Source: Moorena sp. SIO3I8 (GTDB lineage: Bacteria > Cyanobacteriota > Cyanobacteriia > Cyanobacteriales > Coleofasciculaceae). Taken from it: a stretch of 58,564 nt of DNA. Position 1 is the stretch's first letter. Each line of letters opens with the position of its first letter. The notes below the pieces were generated by a model. That model saw only the letters and a list, made by a program, of their open reading frames with translations. It did no database searches and was not told the DNA's origin. Where the stretch lies: NCBI RefSeq assembly GCF_010692325.1, contig NZ_JAAHHW010000037.1, positions 1-58,564 of the forward strand. Direction: 5' to 3'. The position numbers and the translations under genes were made by a program. Below are positions 1 through 8,534 of this stretch, piece by piece.

Positions 1-171
1 GATCGCTTTCGGATCATCTCCTATTCCCTTACCTTTTATCTCAGCTAGATTCAAGGGTTGATAACGAGATTTTTCTAACGCATCATCAGAGGGATTACAA
101 CCCATTAGGATTAAGCTAATAGTCAACCCTACTCCTATAAGCGGTAACCTGTCTTTTCTATCCATGGTCAT
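1..171 (-). CDS. Lipoprotein, N-terminal part (runs off the window)
   Basis: The reverse strand reads a start followed by charged residues, a hydrophobic stretch and the lipobox LILMGC, so it should be cut before Cys by signal peptidase II and lipid-anchored. ATG codons at 171 and 165 are both in frame; the basic MDRKDR start at 165 is a normal signal-peptide N-terminus. About 55 residues are visible and the rest lies beyond base 1. The mature part begins CNPSDDALEKSRYQ and shows no domain I recognise, so the function is unknown. The lipoprotein assignment rests only on the lipobox. Confidence 0.6.
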   Translation of the reverse strand, partial: MTMDRKDRLPLIGVGLTISLILMGCNPSDDALEKSRYQPLNLAEIKGKGIGDDPKAI

Positions 172-218
172 TTGAAATTAAATTTGTTATAGCCTTGATT
201 TTATCAAACATATCAATT

Positions 219-554
219 TTAATTGACGGCAAATTCAGTTTGCTGACGCATTTCGGGAGGATAGAAAGCTAAAACAATATTTTCTTTCTTGATGCCAGCA
301 TTAATTAAATCAGTAGTGATACCCGTTTCTATTCCATCATATTCAATATAAATTTTCGTATTTTTTAGAGTAATATATATTAGGTTTACTCTGATTCTTT
401 TTCCCTGTGACCATCCTACCTGCATTAATCCATAGTGCTCTCGTGTTTCGTCAAAAATGGGATCAAGTCGGATGTCTCCATGAGAGGGACGAAATTGAGC
501 GTATTTTAGAATAACTTGTTTTATTATTTCTCGATAGGTCGTTTGGGTATCCAT
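219..554 (-). CDS. xisI: XisI-family protein (fdxN element excision controlling factor)
   Basis: A 111-residue protein matching the XisI family in length and order of motifs: an N-terminal YREIIKQVILKYAQ helix, a FDETREHYGLMQVGW strand, and the C-terminal VLAFYPPEMRQQTEFAV signature. I start it at ATG 554 (MDTQTT) rather than further upstream, because the upstream extension overlaps the DUF29 gene at 565-987 and does not look like XisI. In Anabaena XisI acts with XisH to control excision of the fdxN element by XisF; most cyanobacteria keep many XisI paralogues outside such elements and their role there is unclear. The usual partner XisH is absent next door; a DUF29 gene precedes it by 10 bases. 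Confidence 0.85.
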   Translation of the reverse strand: MDTQTTYREIIKQVILKYAQFRPSHGDIRLDPIFDETREHYGLMQVGWSQGKRIRVNLIYITLKNTKIYIEYDGIETGITTDLINAGIKKENIVLAFYPPEMRQQTEFAVN

Positions 555-564
555 TGTTTGACTT

Positions 565-987
565 CTAATTTGGAGGAAACCAATCCGATTGGATTTGCTC
601 AGGGGAATAGGGACATTTGTCAGGAAAGTCCCAATCGGAAATTCCGGTTTCATTAGCAGCATCGGCTCTCGCATCACCATAAACCTTTGATAAATCTGCC
701 CAGTATCGCTTTAAACTAGGAGTATCTCTGAGATAGCGTTTAAGGTTATTGCGCTCTCGTTTGATGGTTATTTCCCAAGACCTAGACCGTTTTTCAGGTT
801 GATATTCCCATTTCAACAGATGTTGAATCGTTAAACGAATAGAAGATAAAAAGCGGTCTCGCTCTCGTTTACCCAAGTCTTCAATTTCTTCTAGGAGATT
901 AATCCAGTCTACTTCACTATATCGTTGTTCTTTGATCAGATAAACTTGTTGTTCAACCCATTGGATGATATCAGTTTCATAGAGCAT
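565..987 (-). CDS. DUF29 family protein
   Basis: A 140-residue protein with the DUF29 pattern: an acidic N-terminal YETDIIQWVEQQ helix, LLEEIEDLGKRERDR, then LTIQHLLKWEYQPEKR and a basic SWEITIKRERNNLKRYL segment. It is soluble with no signal peptide. DUF29 is widespread in cyanobacteria and occurs in large paralogous sets; no biochemical function is established that I can name. It sits 10 bases upstream of xisI on the same strand, so the two are probably cotranscribed. The start ATG at 985-987 fits the family N-terminus. Confidence 0.8.
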   Translation of the reverse strand: MLYETDIIQWVEQQVYLIKEQRYSEVDWINLLEEIEDLGKRERDRFLSSIRLTIQHLLKWEYQPEKRSRSWEITIKRERNNLKRYLRDTPSLKRYWADLSKVYGDARADAANETGISDWDFPDKCPYSPEQIQSDWFPPN

Positions 988-1070
988 TTTGTTCTTGGAA
1001 ATCTAACTAAACATGACAAAAGCCTTACCTGGTTGGGTTACGCTCCTGCTCACCCAACCTAGGAATAAGG

Positions 1071-1706
1071 CTACTGCCAGATGTAAATCAGCACAAACAA
1101 AATAATCCAAATGACATCGACAAAATGCCAGAACAGGGAGGTGGCAGCAACCCCAAACTCACCGTTGTCGTAGTTACCGGGAATGAAGGAGCGTCCCAGC
1201 ATAATCAATTGCAACAAGACTCCTGTCAGCACGTGCAAACCATGAAACCCGGTGAGCAAATAAAAGGTGCCGCCAAATACGCCATCGGTAAACCCAAAGG
1301 GGAGACTGCTCCATTCCACTGCCTGACCATATAAAAAGTAGCTCCCCATTGCCATGGTCAGGAGCCAAAATGCCCGAAAGCCCCACAGATTGTTGACATG
1401 GAGATATCGTTCGGCAATATAAATTACGAAACTACTAGACACCAGCACTACAGTATTAATAGCTGGCTCTTTGATCTCTAGCCCTGTGACACCGGCAGGG
1501 AGCCAGTCGGCTGTGGTAGTCTTGTAAACAATGTATCCAGCAAAGAAGCTCAGGAAGATCACACTTTCCGAAAGCAAGAAAATGATGAAGCCAAACATGC
1601 TGTTGCCTGCTTCATCATGGCTATGTTCTGCTGTCCCATCAGAGGTATGGGTCTGACTCGGTATTACACCAGAGGTGAGTGATGGATCGATTTCAGTTGG
1701 GTTCAT
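1071..1706 (-). CDS. ctaE: Heme-copper oxidase subunit III
   Basis: A 211-residue polytopic membrane protein with subunit III signatures: FLLSESVIFLSFFAGY in the first helix, GFHGLHVLTGVLLQL, and the last-helix motif FWHFVDVIWIILF. About five transmembrane helices follow a 40-residue hydrophilic N-terminus containing a short His/Glu segment. Subunit III supports the stability and proton uptake of the catalytic subunit. It is the last gene of the leftward operon; its start overlaps the end of ctaD by 14 bases, which implies translational coupling. Confidence 0.95.
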   Translation of the reverse strand: MNPTEIDPSLTSGVIPSQTHTSDGTAEHSHDEAGNSMFGFIIFLLSESVIFLSFFAGYIVYKTTTADWLPAGVTGLEIKEPAINTVVLVSSSFVIYIAERYLHVNNLWGFRAFWLLTMAMGSYFLYGQAVEWSSLPFGFTDGVFGGTFYLLTGFHGLHVLTGVLLQLIMLGRSFIPGNYDNGEFGVAATSLFWHFVDVIWIILFVLIYIWQ

Positions 1707-3381
1707 GGATAACTTCTAGCGCATCAGGGTTAGAAATCAAAGCTTCAGATTTGCCATAGCCATAGGGTTCGGCAATCACCACAGGCAACTGTTCAAAGTT
1801 CTCGTGACTGGGCGGGGAGGAGACAAGCCATTCTATCCCGATCGCCCGCCAGGGATTGGCTGGTGCTTTTTCTCCTTGCACCCAGGAACCGACCATATTG
1901 AGGATAAAGGGCAAAGTAGACATGCCCAACAGGAAGGCTCCAATGCTAGCAATCACATTCCAAAAGGCAAATTCGGGATCGTAGGACGCAACTCGGCGGG
2001 GCATGCCTTGCAGTCCTAATGGGTGCATGGGGAAAAAATTGAGATTGGCTCCAATAAAGGTCAGGGCAAAGTGGAGTTTTCCCAATCCTTCATTATACAT
2101 GCGCCCTGTCATTTTGGGGAACCAATGGTAGAAGGCGGCATAAATCCCCATAACTGTTGCGCCATAGATAACGTAGTGAAAGTGACCAACAACGAAATAG
2201 GTGTTGTTGACGTGAATATCTACTGGAACGGCTGCTAACATAATGCCAGTAATGCCTGCAAATACGAACATCACTAAGCCACCTAGTCCGAAAAGCATAG
2301 CGCTGGTTAGTCTGAGTTTGCCTCCCCAAATGGTGGCTACCCAGGCAAAGACTTTGATGCCAGTTGGCACGGAAATCAGCATGGTGGAGAACATAAACAG
2401 CATCCGCATCCATCCGGGGGTGCCACTAGCAAACATGTGATGCACCCAGACTATAGCGCTCAACCCAACAATAATTAGGGATGAAATAGCAACTACTTTG
2501 TAACCAAAAAGGGGCTTGCGGGCGTAAACTGGGAATATTTCTGAAAAAATGCCAAAAATCGGCAGGATAATTACGTAAACGGCTGGGTGAGAGTAGAACC
2601 AGAAAAAGTGCTGGAACAGAATGGGATCGCCCCCTTTGGCAGGGTCAAAAAAGCTGGTGCCTAGGGTTAAATCAAACAACAGCATGATGGCTCCAGCAGT
2701 CAGGGCAGGTAAGCCAAATAATTGAATAATCTGGGCACTGAGTACAGCCCAGACAAACACAGGCATTCGGAATAAGGTCATTCCGGGCGATCGCATCCGA
2801 ATAATGGTGGTTACGATGTTGACGGCTCCCAGAATAGAGGATACTCCCGAAAGCGCCACGGCTAGTAGCCACAGAAATTGACCGCTAATCAAAGCACCAG
2901 TAGGATTTTGCAGGCTCACGGGTGGATAAGACCACCAACCTGCCTGGGCTGGGCCTCCTGGAGCTAAAAAGCTTCCCATCAGGACAATCCCAAAGACGGG
3001 CACCATCCAGAAGGCCAGGGCATTTAGCCTGGGAAATGCCATATCCCGTGCCCCAATCATCAGCGGTACTAGGTAATTGGCCAGCCCGGCCAACACTGGA
3101 AAGGTCCACAAGAACAGCATTACTGTTCCGTGGAGGGTAAACATAGCATTGTAGACGGTGCGATCAACCAGATCGGCCTCTGGGGTAATCAGTTCACCCC
3201 GGACGATCATGGCAAAGATTCCACCAATGAGAAAAAAGAAAAAAGAGGTGACAATATACTGAATCCCAATCACTTTGTGATCGGTGCTGAAGCTGAAAAA
3301 CCGTTTCCAGTCTTCAGGGGTACCTGGCGAGGGCTGTTTGCCCAAGGATGCGATCGCGTCAACCGAAGAAAGATTGGTCAT
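1693..3381 (-). CDS. ctaD: Heme-copper oxidase subunit I, A2-like
   Basis: A 562-residue catalytic subunit with about 12 transmembrane helices. Visible metal ligands are the low-spin heme His in TLHGTVMLFLW, the CuB/Tyr motif YSHPAVYV, the CuB pair in WVHHMF, and the heme His residues in VGHFHYV. Ala replaces the Glu of the GHPEVY motif and is preceded by Tyr-Ser, which matches the A2 subtype of the heme-copper superfamily, where the YS pair substitutes in the proton channel. It reduces oxygen to water and pumps protons. Its start overlaps the stop of ctaC (ATGA). The partner subunit II lacks CuA, so quinol rather than cytochrome c is the probable donor. Confidence 0.96.
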   Translation of the reverse strand: MTNLSSVDAIASLGKQPSPGTPEDWKRFFSFSTDHKVIGIQYIVTSFFFFLIGGIFAMIVRGELITPEADLVDRTVYNAMFTLHGTVMLFLWTFPVLAGLANYLVPLMIGARDMAFPRLNALAFWMVPVFGIVLMGSFLAPGGPAQAGWWSYPPVSLQNPTGALISGQFLWLLAVALSGVSSILGAVNIVTTIIRMRSPGMTLFRMPVFVWAVLSAQIIQLFGLPALTAGAIMLLFDLTLGTSFFDPAKGGDPILFQHFFWFYSHPAVYVIILPIFGIFSEIFPVYARKPLFGYKVVAISSLIIVGLSAIVWVHHMFASGTPGWMRMLFMFSTMLISVPTGIKVFAWVATIWGGKLRLTSAMLFGLGGLVMFVFAGITGIMLAAVPVDIHVNNTYFVVGHFHYVIYGATVMGIYAAFYHWFPKMTGRMYNEGLGKLHFALTFIGANLNFFPMHPLGLQGMPRRVASYDPEFAFWNVIASIGAFLLGMSTLPFILNMVGSWVQGEKAPANPWRAIGIEWLVSSPPSHENFEQLPVVIAEPYGYGKSEALISNPDALEVIHEPN

Positions 3382-4319
3382 AACCCTTTGTTTTGCTGAT
3401 TTGAACCAGAGTAATTAACCATAGGAGGCGCAGCTGGAACCACCGTTTTCCAGCCTGCATTAATTGCTGTTTCAGAGGCTCGACGATATTCCTCGAAGGC
3501 TTGATTGTAGGCTGCTTTGGGGGGTTGAACCGCTGCTTGAGCAAGCCACTGCTGATAGGATTCCGGGGATTGTACCACCACATCCGCCTGCATTGCTGCA
3601 AAGTAAGTTCCACTGTATTGAGAATCCCGCAACCGATAGTTGCCTTCGCGAATGGGAGTAAATTCAAACTCGATCGCCTGATTTGGGATAATATCCTGCT
3701 TGACTCGAAAGGCGGGTATATAAAACCCATGTATCACATCCTCTGATTTCAGGGTAAGCTTGATGCGATGGTTGTTGGGTAAATGCAGTTCTGTGCTGCT
3801 GATACTTTGCTCGGGATAGCGAAATTCCCACGCCCACTGACGAGACAAGACTTCAATACGCTCTATTGGTTCGTTGGAGTCAGGCATTTGTGAGTCAGTA
3901 CTTGGTTCAATTGGTGCAGCCTCAGCGGTTGCCATTTCTAGATGAACATGCTCCATCGGACCGAGAATCGACATCTGGTCGTAGACCTGGTAGCTGTAGG
4001 CTGCAATCCAAATTACTAAGGCTAAGGGAATCGCTGTCCAGACGATTTCCAGGGTGATGTTTCCTTCAATTGCTGGACCATCACTGATGTCATACTTGCC
4101 TGCTTGCTGAAACAAGACTGAATAGGTTAGGGTTCCTACTACTCCTAAGAAAATAAAGGTTCCCAGTGTCACTAGGAAACTGAATAAATCGTCAACTAGC
4201 AGGGATTCAGCTGAAGCTTGGGGAGGAAACCAAGAGTAAGCCTGTTGACCCATCCACAGACTAATCCCGGCTAATGCGATCGCAACGACAACCAAAGTCA
4301 AAATCCTGCGAATATTCAT
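3378..4319 (-). CDS. ctaC: Oxidase subunit II lacking CuA ligands (quinol-oxidase type)
   Basis: A 313-residue subunit II: an N-terminal membrane segment, a second hairpin helix around residues 45-110, then a periplasmic or lumenal cupredoxin domain. His197 in DVIHGFYIPAF is kept. In the CuA loop the residues aligned with Cys-x-Glu-x-Cys-xxx-His are Asp232, Gln234, Ser236 and Phe240 (GNYRLRDSQYSGTYFAAM); only Met243 remains. The CuA centre cannot form as in cytochrome c oxidases. In cyanobacteria this is the mark of the alternative respiratory terminal oxidase (ARTO, Cox2-type), thought to take electrons from plastoquinol. An acidic, Pro-rich insert lies near residues 130-155. It starts 8 bases after the preceding DUF2231 gene. 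Confidence 0.93.
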   Translation of the reverse strand: MNIRRILTLVVVAIALAGISLWMGQQAYSWFPPQASAESLLVDDLFSFLVTLGTFIFLGVVGTLTYSVLFQQAGKYDISDGPAIEGNITLEIVWTAIPLALVIWIAAYSYQVYDQMSILGPMEHVHLEMATAEAAPIEPSTDSQMPDSNEPIERIEVLSRQWAWEFRYPEQSISSTELHLPNNHRIKLTLKSEDVIHGFYIPAFRVKQDIIPNQAIEFEFTPIREGNYRLRDSQYSGTYFAAMQADVVVQSPESYQQWLAQAAVQPPKAAYNQAFEEYRRASETAINAGWKTVVPAAPPMVNYSGSNQQNKGL

Positions 4320-4327
4320 GAGCTTAT

Positions 4328-4933
4328 TTATTTCAAGAGTAAGTTTGGATCTTGCCCCAGTCTCAACAGGCGATCAGCGCTAATGTGTAGGCCAAAATCT
4401 GCCGCCAGTTGCGCTCCCAGGGTACCGTGAACAAACATCAGTGCAAAAATCCCTAGTCCCGCTAACAAATAGGTCCATTGTACTTGTCTGGCCCTATCCT
4501 TATTCCAAACAAATCGCTGAAATCCTCGCCATACTGTCATTGCTACAATCAGCAGCAGCAGCAAGACTCCGCCAACTCCATGCCAAAGCATGGTTTCCAT
4601 GGCTTGTAATCCCCAGGCACTTGTAACCTCTGTGGGTGGGTCTGCCAGCATGATTTCATAGAAACCCGCTGCAACGGTGAAGAAAGTAACCACTGCTGCT
4701 GCCAGCATGTTGTACCAGCCGACATCAAAAAAATTGGATCTTGTGGCAGGAATTGCCAGTATCTTAAAGACTGGCTTTTCCAGGGGAAACAAGACCCCAA
4801 CAATATCAAAGCCGATGGCCACGATAAATAAACCAAGGGTTAGATGTACCAGATTGGGATGAATCGGAATCGGGTAAGGCAAGCCATTGGCTCCCAATTG
4901 GCTCCCCAGTTGGTCAATTAGGTTTGAACTCAT
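4328..4933 (-). CDS. DUF2231 membrane protein, oxidase-associated
   Basis: A 201-residue protein with about four transmembrane helices and the DUF2231 signature LPYPIPIHPNLVHLTLGLFIVAIGFDIVG. A second His-containing helix has METMLWHGVGGVLLLLL. Conserved His residues in IHPxxVH could bind a cofactor (inference). Genes of this family commonly precede ARTO-type cta operons in cyanobacteria, so a role in assembly of, or electron delivery to, the quinol oxidase is likely but unproven. It overlaps the next DUF2231 gene by ATGA and lies 8 bases before ctaC. Confidence 0.85.
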   Translation of the reverse strand: MSSNLIDQLGSQLGANGLPYPIPIHPNLVHLTLGLFIVAIGFDIVGVLFPLEKPVFKILAIPATRSNFFDVGWYNMLAAAVVTFFTVAAGFYEIMLADPPTEVTSAWGLQAMETMLWHGVGGVLLLLLIVAMTVWRGFQRFVWNKDRARQVQWTYLLAGLGIFALMFVHGTLGAQLAADFGLHISADRLLRLGQDPNLLLK

Positions 4934-5430
4934 TGCAACAAGCCCTCCCTAGTCCCTTCTACTACCGGAACAGTATGTAATCCATAGACCCAAACGAGTA
5001 AGTCACCCAGGTAGACCTGGACAAACACTAACCCTACTAACAACGCCCCCACCCCCAAAAAAGGTATGGGTAACTCTTTGGGATTGCGAGAACGAATAAT
5101 GTAGCGCCATGCTGTCACCGCTGCAATGATGCCAGATAGAGACCAGCCAATCAGCGTATGCAGGTTCAATGTTGCCTCTGCTGCTGTGTAAGGCTCTGCT
5201 AATCCGGCTTCAATTTGCCCAAAAATAACAGCAATAAAGATAGAAATAGTCGCAAAAAATAAATTCCACCAACTTACCTCATACAGACGATAATTACGGC
5301 TAAAGTAGCCGACAGCGTCACACAAGACGGCAAACAATACCATGGCAATCACAAAATGAACCACGATCGGATGAATTGTATCGGGATACGGCAAGTTGTG
5401 ATCGTTGAGTGGGGGGAGATACTCTAGCAT
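4930..5430 (-). CDS. DUF2231 membrane protein, first gene of the oxidase operon
   Basis: A 166-residue paralogue of the following gene with the same PYPDTIHPIVVHFVIAMVLF signature, about four transmembrane helices and a second His in LNLHTLIGWSLSG. It is the promoter-proximal gene of the operon DUF2231-DUF2231-ctaC-ctaD-ctaE. Nothing leftward-facing lies within 1 kb upstream, so the operon promoter should be between 5431 and about 5900. Function is inferred only from context. Confidence 0.85.
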   Translation of the reverse strand: MLEYLPPLNDHNLPYPDTIHPIVVHFVIAMVLFAVLCDAVGYFSRNYRLYEVSWWNLFFATISIFIAVIFGQIEAGLAEPYTAAEATLNLHTLIGWSLSGIIAAVTAWRYIIRSRNPKELPIPFLGVGALLVGLVFVQVYLGDLLVWVYGLHTVPVVEGTREGLLQ

Positions 5431-5889
5431 ATTGTTCTCAATGAGGTTTCAATGAGGAATTGTTGGTAGTGGTAAACAAGTAGTGATTTTCACACCCGAA
5501 ACCTTCACGCTTACCGTAGCAAAATCACTACATATTTACCACTAACTTACTAAGTTTGAATTATACTACTCAAATAATAGTAAAATAATAGACTAACTAA
5601 AACGCTAGTATCAAATTATTAGGCATCTTTGACATTAGAGCCATAAAAACAATTATATTCAGGCTGAGCAGCAATAAAATAACATAAAATTGTTGGGGCT
5701 TTATTCCTTTCAAAAAAAACACTGCGATTCTCCTATTTTTTAGTTTTTACCTAGATATAAATCCTCATTAACTGAGGATTTACTTAGACTTGATCAGATA
5801 TCTAGTTAGTGACTGCTAATTTTTAAGCAAACAACTAACTTTGTCAAATTGATTGACTCAAATTACAGGGTTTACAAAGCAAGCAGCTA

Positions 5890-5923
5890 GCTCCAGTTAG
5901 TAGATATAGCTACTAACTGGAGC
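5890..5923. repeat. Perfect 14-bp stem hairpin
   Basis: GCTCCAGTTAGTAG (5890-5903) is exactly complementary to CTACTAACTGGAGC (5910-5923) with a 6-base loop. No T-run follows on either strand, so it is not a standard intrinsic terminator. It lies about 460 bases upstream of the oxidase operon start and could be a regulatory or recombination site. Confidence 0.6.
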
Positions 5924-6317
5924 AAGGATAGCGATACCTGACTTTAGATATATCACCTGGTTTTAGTATAGCCAGCTAACCCTTAGTATTAGTATATTTT
6001 CAGAAAGTTTTAAGATTTATTACAAAGCCAAAAAGGTTGACAATTTGTCTTATCTGACTTTGACGATTTGTATTGTTATAGCAAAGGTAAATTTGGCTCA
6101 GGTAAAAGGGAACAGGGAGTAGGGAGTAGGAAACTTTGGAATAGGGAATAGGTAAAAAAATGTATCCATAATTACTATTATAACCGCTAGATAAAGTATT
6201 AACTGTATAAATTGAAGGGGATTGGCTTTGGAAACTATAGGCTAGAACTGTTGAGTAATTTTACTTATGGTTTTCCTTCGATATCGTGCCAACGTGATTT
6301 CGACATAAGCAACGTTA

Positions 6318-6446
6318 TCGAGGTGCGACCCGTGGCGAATTTAATTCGCCTAGCGATGCAGCGCGGTCTTGGGGAGGCAGCGCGGTCTTGGGGGTTTCCC
6401 CCATGAGCGACTGCCGTGGTTCCCCCCATGAGCGACTGCATCAAGA
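6318..6446. repeat. Dispersed palindromic repeat cluster
   Basis: Contains GTGGCGAATTTAATTCGCC, a near-perfect palindrome, then direct repeats of CAGCGCGGTCTTGGGG and of CCCCCATGAGCGACTGC. Shortened versions occur at about 9418-9450 (GGCGAATTTAATTCGCC plus GGAAAGCGCACC), 21650-21675 (CCCCCATGAGCGACTGGATCA) and 26754-26802. It does not encode a plausible protein. Confidence 0.65.
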
Positions 6447-6539
6447 CACGGAAAGCGCACCTCAGGAGTCAGGAGCTTCGAATCAGGAGCTTCGAGTCAG
6501 AAAAACTTAATTTTTTACTTATAGCGGTTTGCACTTAAG

Positions 6540-7089
6540 TTAGTTACAATAACAACAATAAGAAAACAATTTTTTTATGTCTTCTTTAGTCAAAGAATCA
6601 CAACACTCTACTAGACCTTGTTCTAACTCATCTCTAGTCATCGGGACTAATGAACGCAAATATTCTTTCAAAATAAACCAAAACTTTTCGATGGGATTAA
6701 AATCGGGAGAGTAAGGAGGTAAAAAGAAAACACTAGCTCCAACTGTAGATAATATTTCTACAATTTTTTGACTTTTATGGGTGGGTAAATTATCCATAAT
6801 TACCATAGCGCCAGGCCATAATGATGGTGCTAAAACTTGTTTTATATAAGTTAGAAAACTTTGAGTATTCATTGAACCATTTAACGTCATAGTCCCTAAG
6901 ATACCTTCCGAAGAAAGAGCACTAATTATTGTAATATTTTCTCCTCTATAATAAGGACGATAATCGACAACTCTAGTTCCTCTTTGAGAACGGCCATAAA
7001 TGCGTTTTTTGCCTAAATTAAACCCTGTTTCATCCAAAAAAACTAGGTTCTTTACTAAAAAATTAGTAATTTTTTGCCAATAAAGATAT
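6540..7089 (-). pseudogene. IS630 transposase, C-terminal DDE half
   Basis: The downstream half of the same transposase, cut off by the ISAs1-family insertion. The DDE residues are visible: D in FLDETGFN, D in VIMDNLPTHK, and E in PPYSPDFNPIEKFW. The frame enters from the target-site sequence at 7089 with RYLYWQKITNFLVKNLVF. It lacks its own start and ribosome binding site, so it should be inactive unless the inserted element excises precisely. Confidence 0.85.
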
Positions 7090-7099
7090 CTTAAGTTAC

Positions 7100-8524
7100 C
7101 AGGGTAAGCGCATCTAATTTTGTATAAAAAAGTACAGATTTATTGATTAATATATGTATAAGTGCCAGTTTGAGTATTAATGATGTTAAGTAGTATCGTG
7201 ATTAGCATTGTGTCTACTTTAGATTAGGGTTAGTCTCATGGGTAATGGTTTTCAATCTCGAACAGTTTCGAAATTAAACTCGAAAGCTTTAAGTGTAGCT
7301 AAAGCGACTGCGTTAACTGAAAAAATGGCATTAATTTTCAGCGAGATAGAAGACCCCCGTGTGGCTAGAACACGTGTCCATTTGTTAACAGATATTTTAA
7401 TCATCGCAATACTATCAGTAATTGCAGGAGCCAAGGGATGGGAGGATATGGAAAATTATGGATTAAGTAAATATGAATGGCTAGAGCAATTTTTAGCAAA
7501 ACCGAAAGGTATCCCAAGTGCAGACACATTTCGCCGAGTGTTTGTTCGCGCAGCGTCTCCGTTGGAGTTGCGTATCAACCCAAAAATATTCGAGAGATGT
7601 TTTAGACGTTGGGTCCAATCGATAGTTGAGACAGTAGAAGCACAGGTAATTCCCATTGACGGTAAAACTATCAAAGGCTCTTATGATAGAGTACTGGGAA
7701 AAACCGCTTTGCACTTAGTCAGTGCATGGAAAGCGTGAATATCGTCTTGTTTTAGGACAAGTAAAAGTAGCTGATAAATCAAATGAAATCACGGCAATTC
7801 CCGCCTTATTAGAATTACTAGATTTAGCTGGATGTATCGTAACAATTGATGCTATGGGTACGCAAACTGCCATTGCCTCTCAAATTATCAGTGCCAAAGC
7901 TGATTACGTTTTAGCTCTTAAAGCCAACCATCCTACCCTTCATAAACAAGTAAAAGATTGGTTTTATAAAAACCTAGAACAGGGATTTAAAGGGATTACT
8001 CATAGTTATGATAAACGGATAGAAAAAGGTCATCATCGGACTGAAACAAGGCAAGTGTGGTGTGTTCCAATATCTGAAATATCACCTCTACATAACCAAG
8101 ATGATTGGGTCGGACTTAAGTGTATTGTCATGGTGATAAGAGTACGTCATCTGTGGAACAAAACTACACGCGAAGTTCAGTTTTACTTAACGAGTTTGGA
8201 TTGTGATGCTCGTAAAGAGCGGGAAAGCTATCCGTCTCCACTGGGGTGTAGAAAATGGGTTGCATTGGACTTTAGATGTCACTTTTCATGAAGATGCTTG
8301 CCGTGTTCGTACTGGCCATGCTCCACAAAACTTATCATTGCTGCGACGAATTGCACTTAACGCATTGAATTTAGAGCAATCGTTCCGGCGTAGTAATCGT
8401 CAAAAATCGAATCGAGCTGCCATGGATAATAACTATATGTTGACGATTATCGCTGCTTGTTTATCTCATTATCATGATGCCTCAAAACCTTTATGTCAAT
8501 AGGTTTTGAGATGCGCTTACCCTG
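7100..8524 (+). mobile_element. ISAs1-family insertion sequence, 1425 bp
   Basis: Perfect 16-bp inverted termini CAGGGTAAGCGCATCT (7100-7115) and AGATGCGCTTACCCTG (8509-8524) enclose a rightward transposase gene. A 10-bp target duplication CTTAAGTTAC flanks it (7090-7099 and 8525-8534). Terminus sequence, duplication length and transposase type agree with the ISAs1 family. It inserted into the transposase gene of an older IS630 copy. Single copies of the same terminus occur at 17487-17502 (exact) and 16641-16656 (15 of 16). Confidence 0.92.
7238..8502 (+). pseudogene. ISAs1-family transposase with two frameshifts
   Basis: Three overlapping frames add up to one transposase. Frame 1 (7238-7738) has the DDE_Tnp_1-associated N-terminus EKMALIFSEIEDPRVARTRVHLLTD and the first catalytic part IPIDGKTIKGSYD. 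Frame 2 (from about 7722) continues YRLVLGQVKVADKSNEITAIP, LAGCIVTIDAMGTQ and ADYVLALKANHP. Frame 3 (to 8502) carries the C-terminal IRLHWGVENGLHWTLDVTF with the last acidic residues. Breaks lie near 7728-7740 and 8215-8235. ISAs1 transposases are normally one frame, so this copy is probably dead, although its ends are intact and could be mobilised by another copy. Confidence 0.85.
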
Positions 8525-8534
8525 CTTAAGTTAC

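Larger units (their letters stand above)
5431..6519. other. Gene-free stretch upstream of the oxidase operon
   Basis: About 1.1 kb with no convincing gene. The first 500 bases are AT-rich and should hold the oxidase promoter; I cannot place -35/-10 boxes with confidence. A perfect hairpin lies at 5890-5923. From 6110 on come dispersed repeats: a GGGAACAGGGAGTAGGGAG-type array (about 6108-6155) and a palindromic repeat containing GGCGAATTTAATTCGCC and two copies of CCCCCATGAGCGACTGC (about 6318-6440). The same repeat pieces recur near 9420, 21655 and 26760. Confidence 0.6.

Noticed and set aside
6212-6406. Open frame of 64 codons beside the IS630 element
   Set aside because: It is made of the dispersed palindromic repeat and lacks any ribosome binding site.
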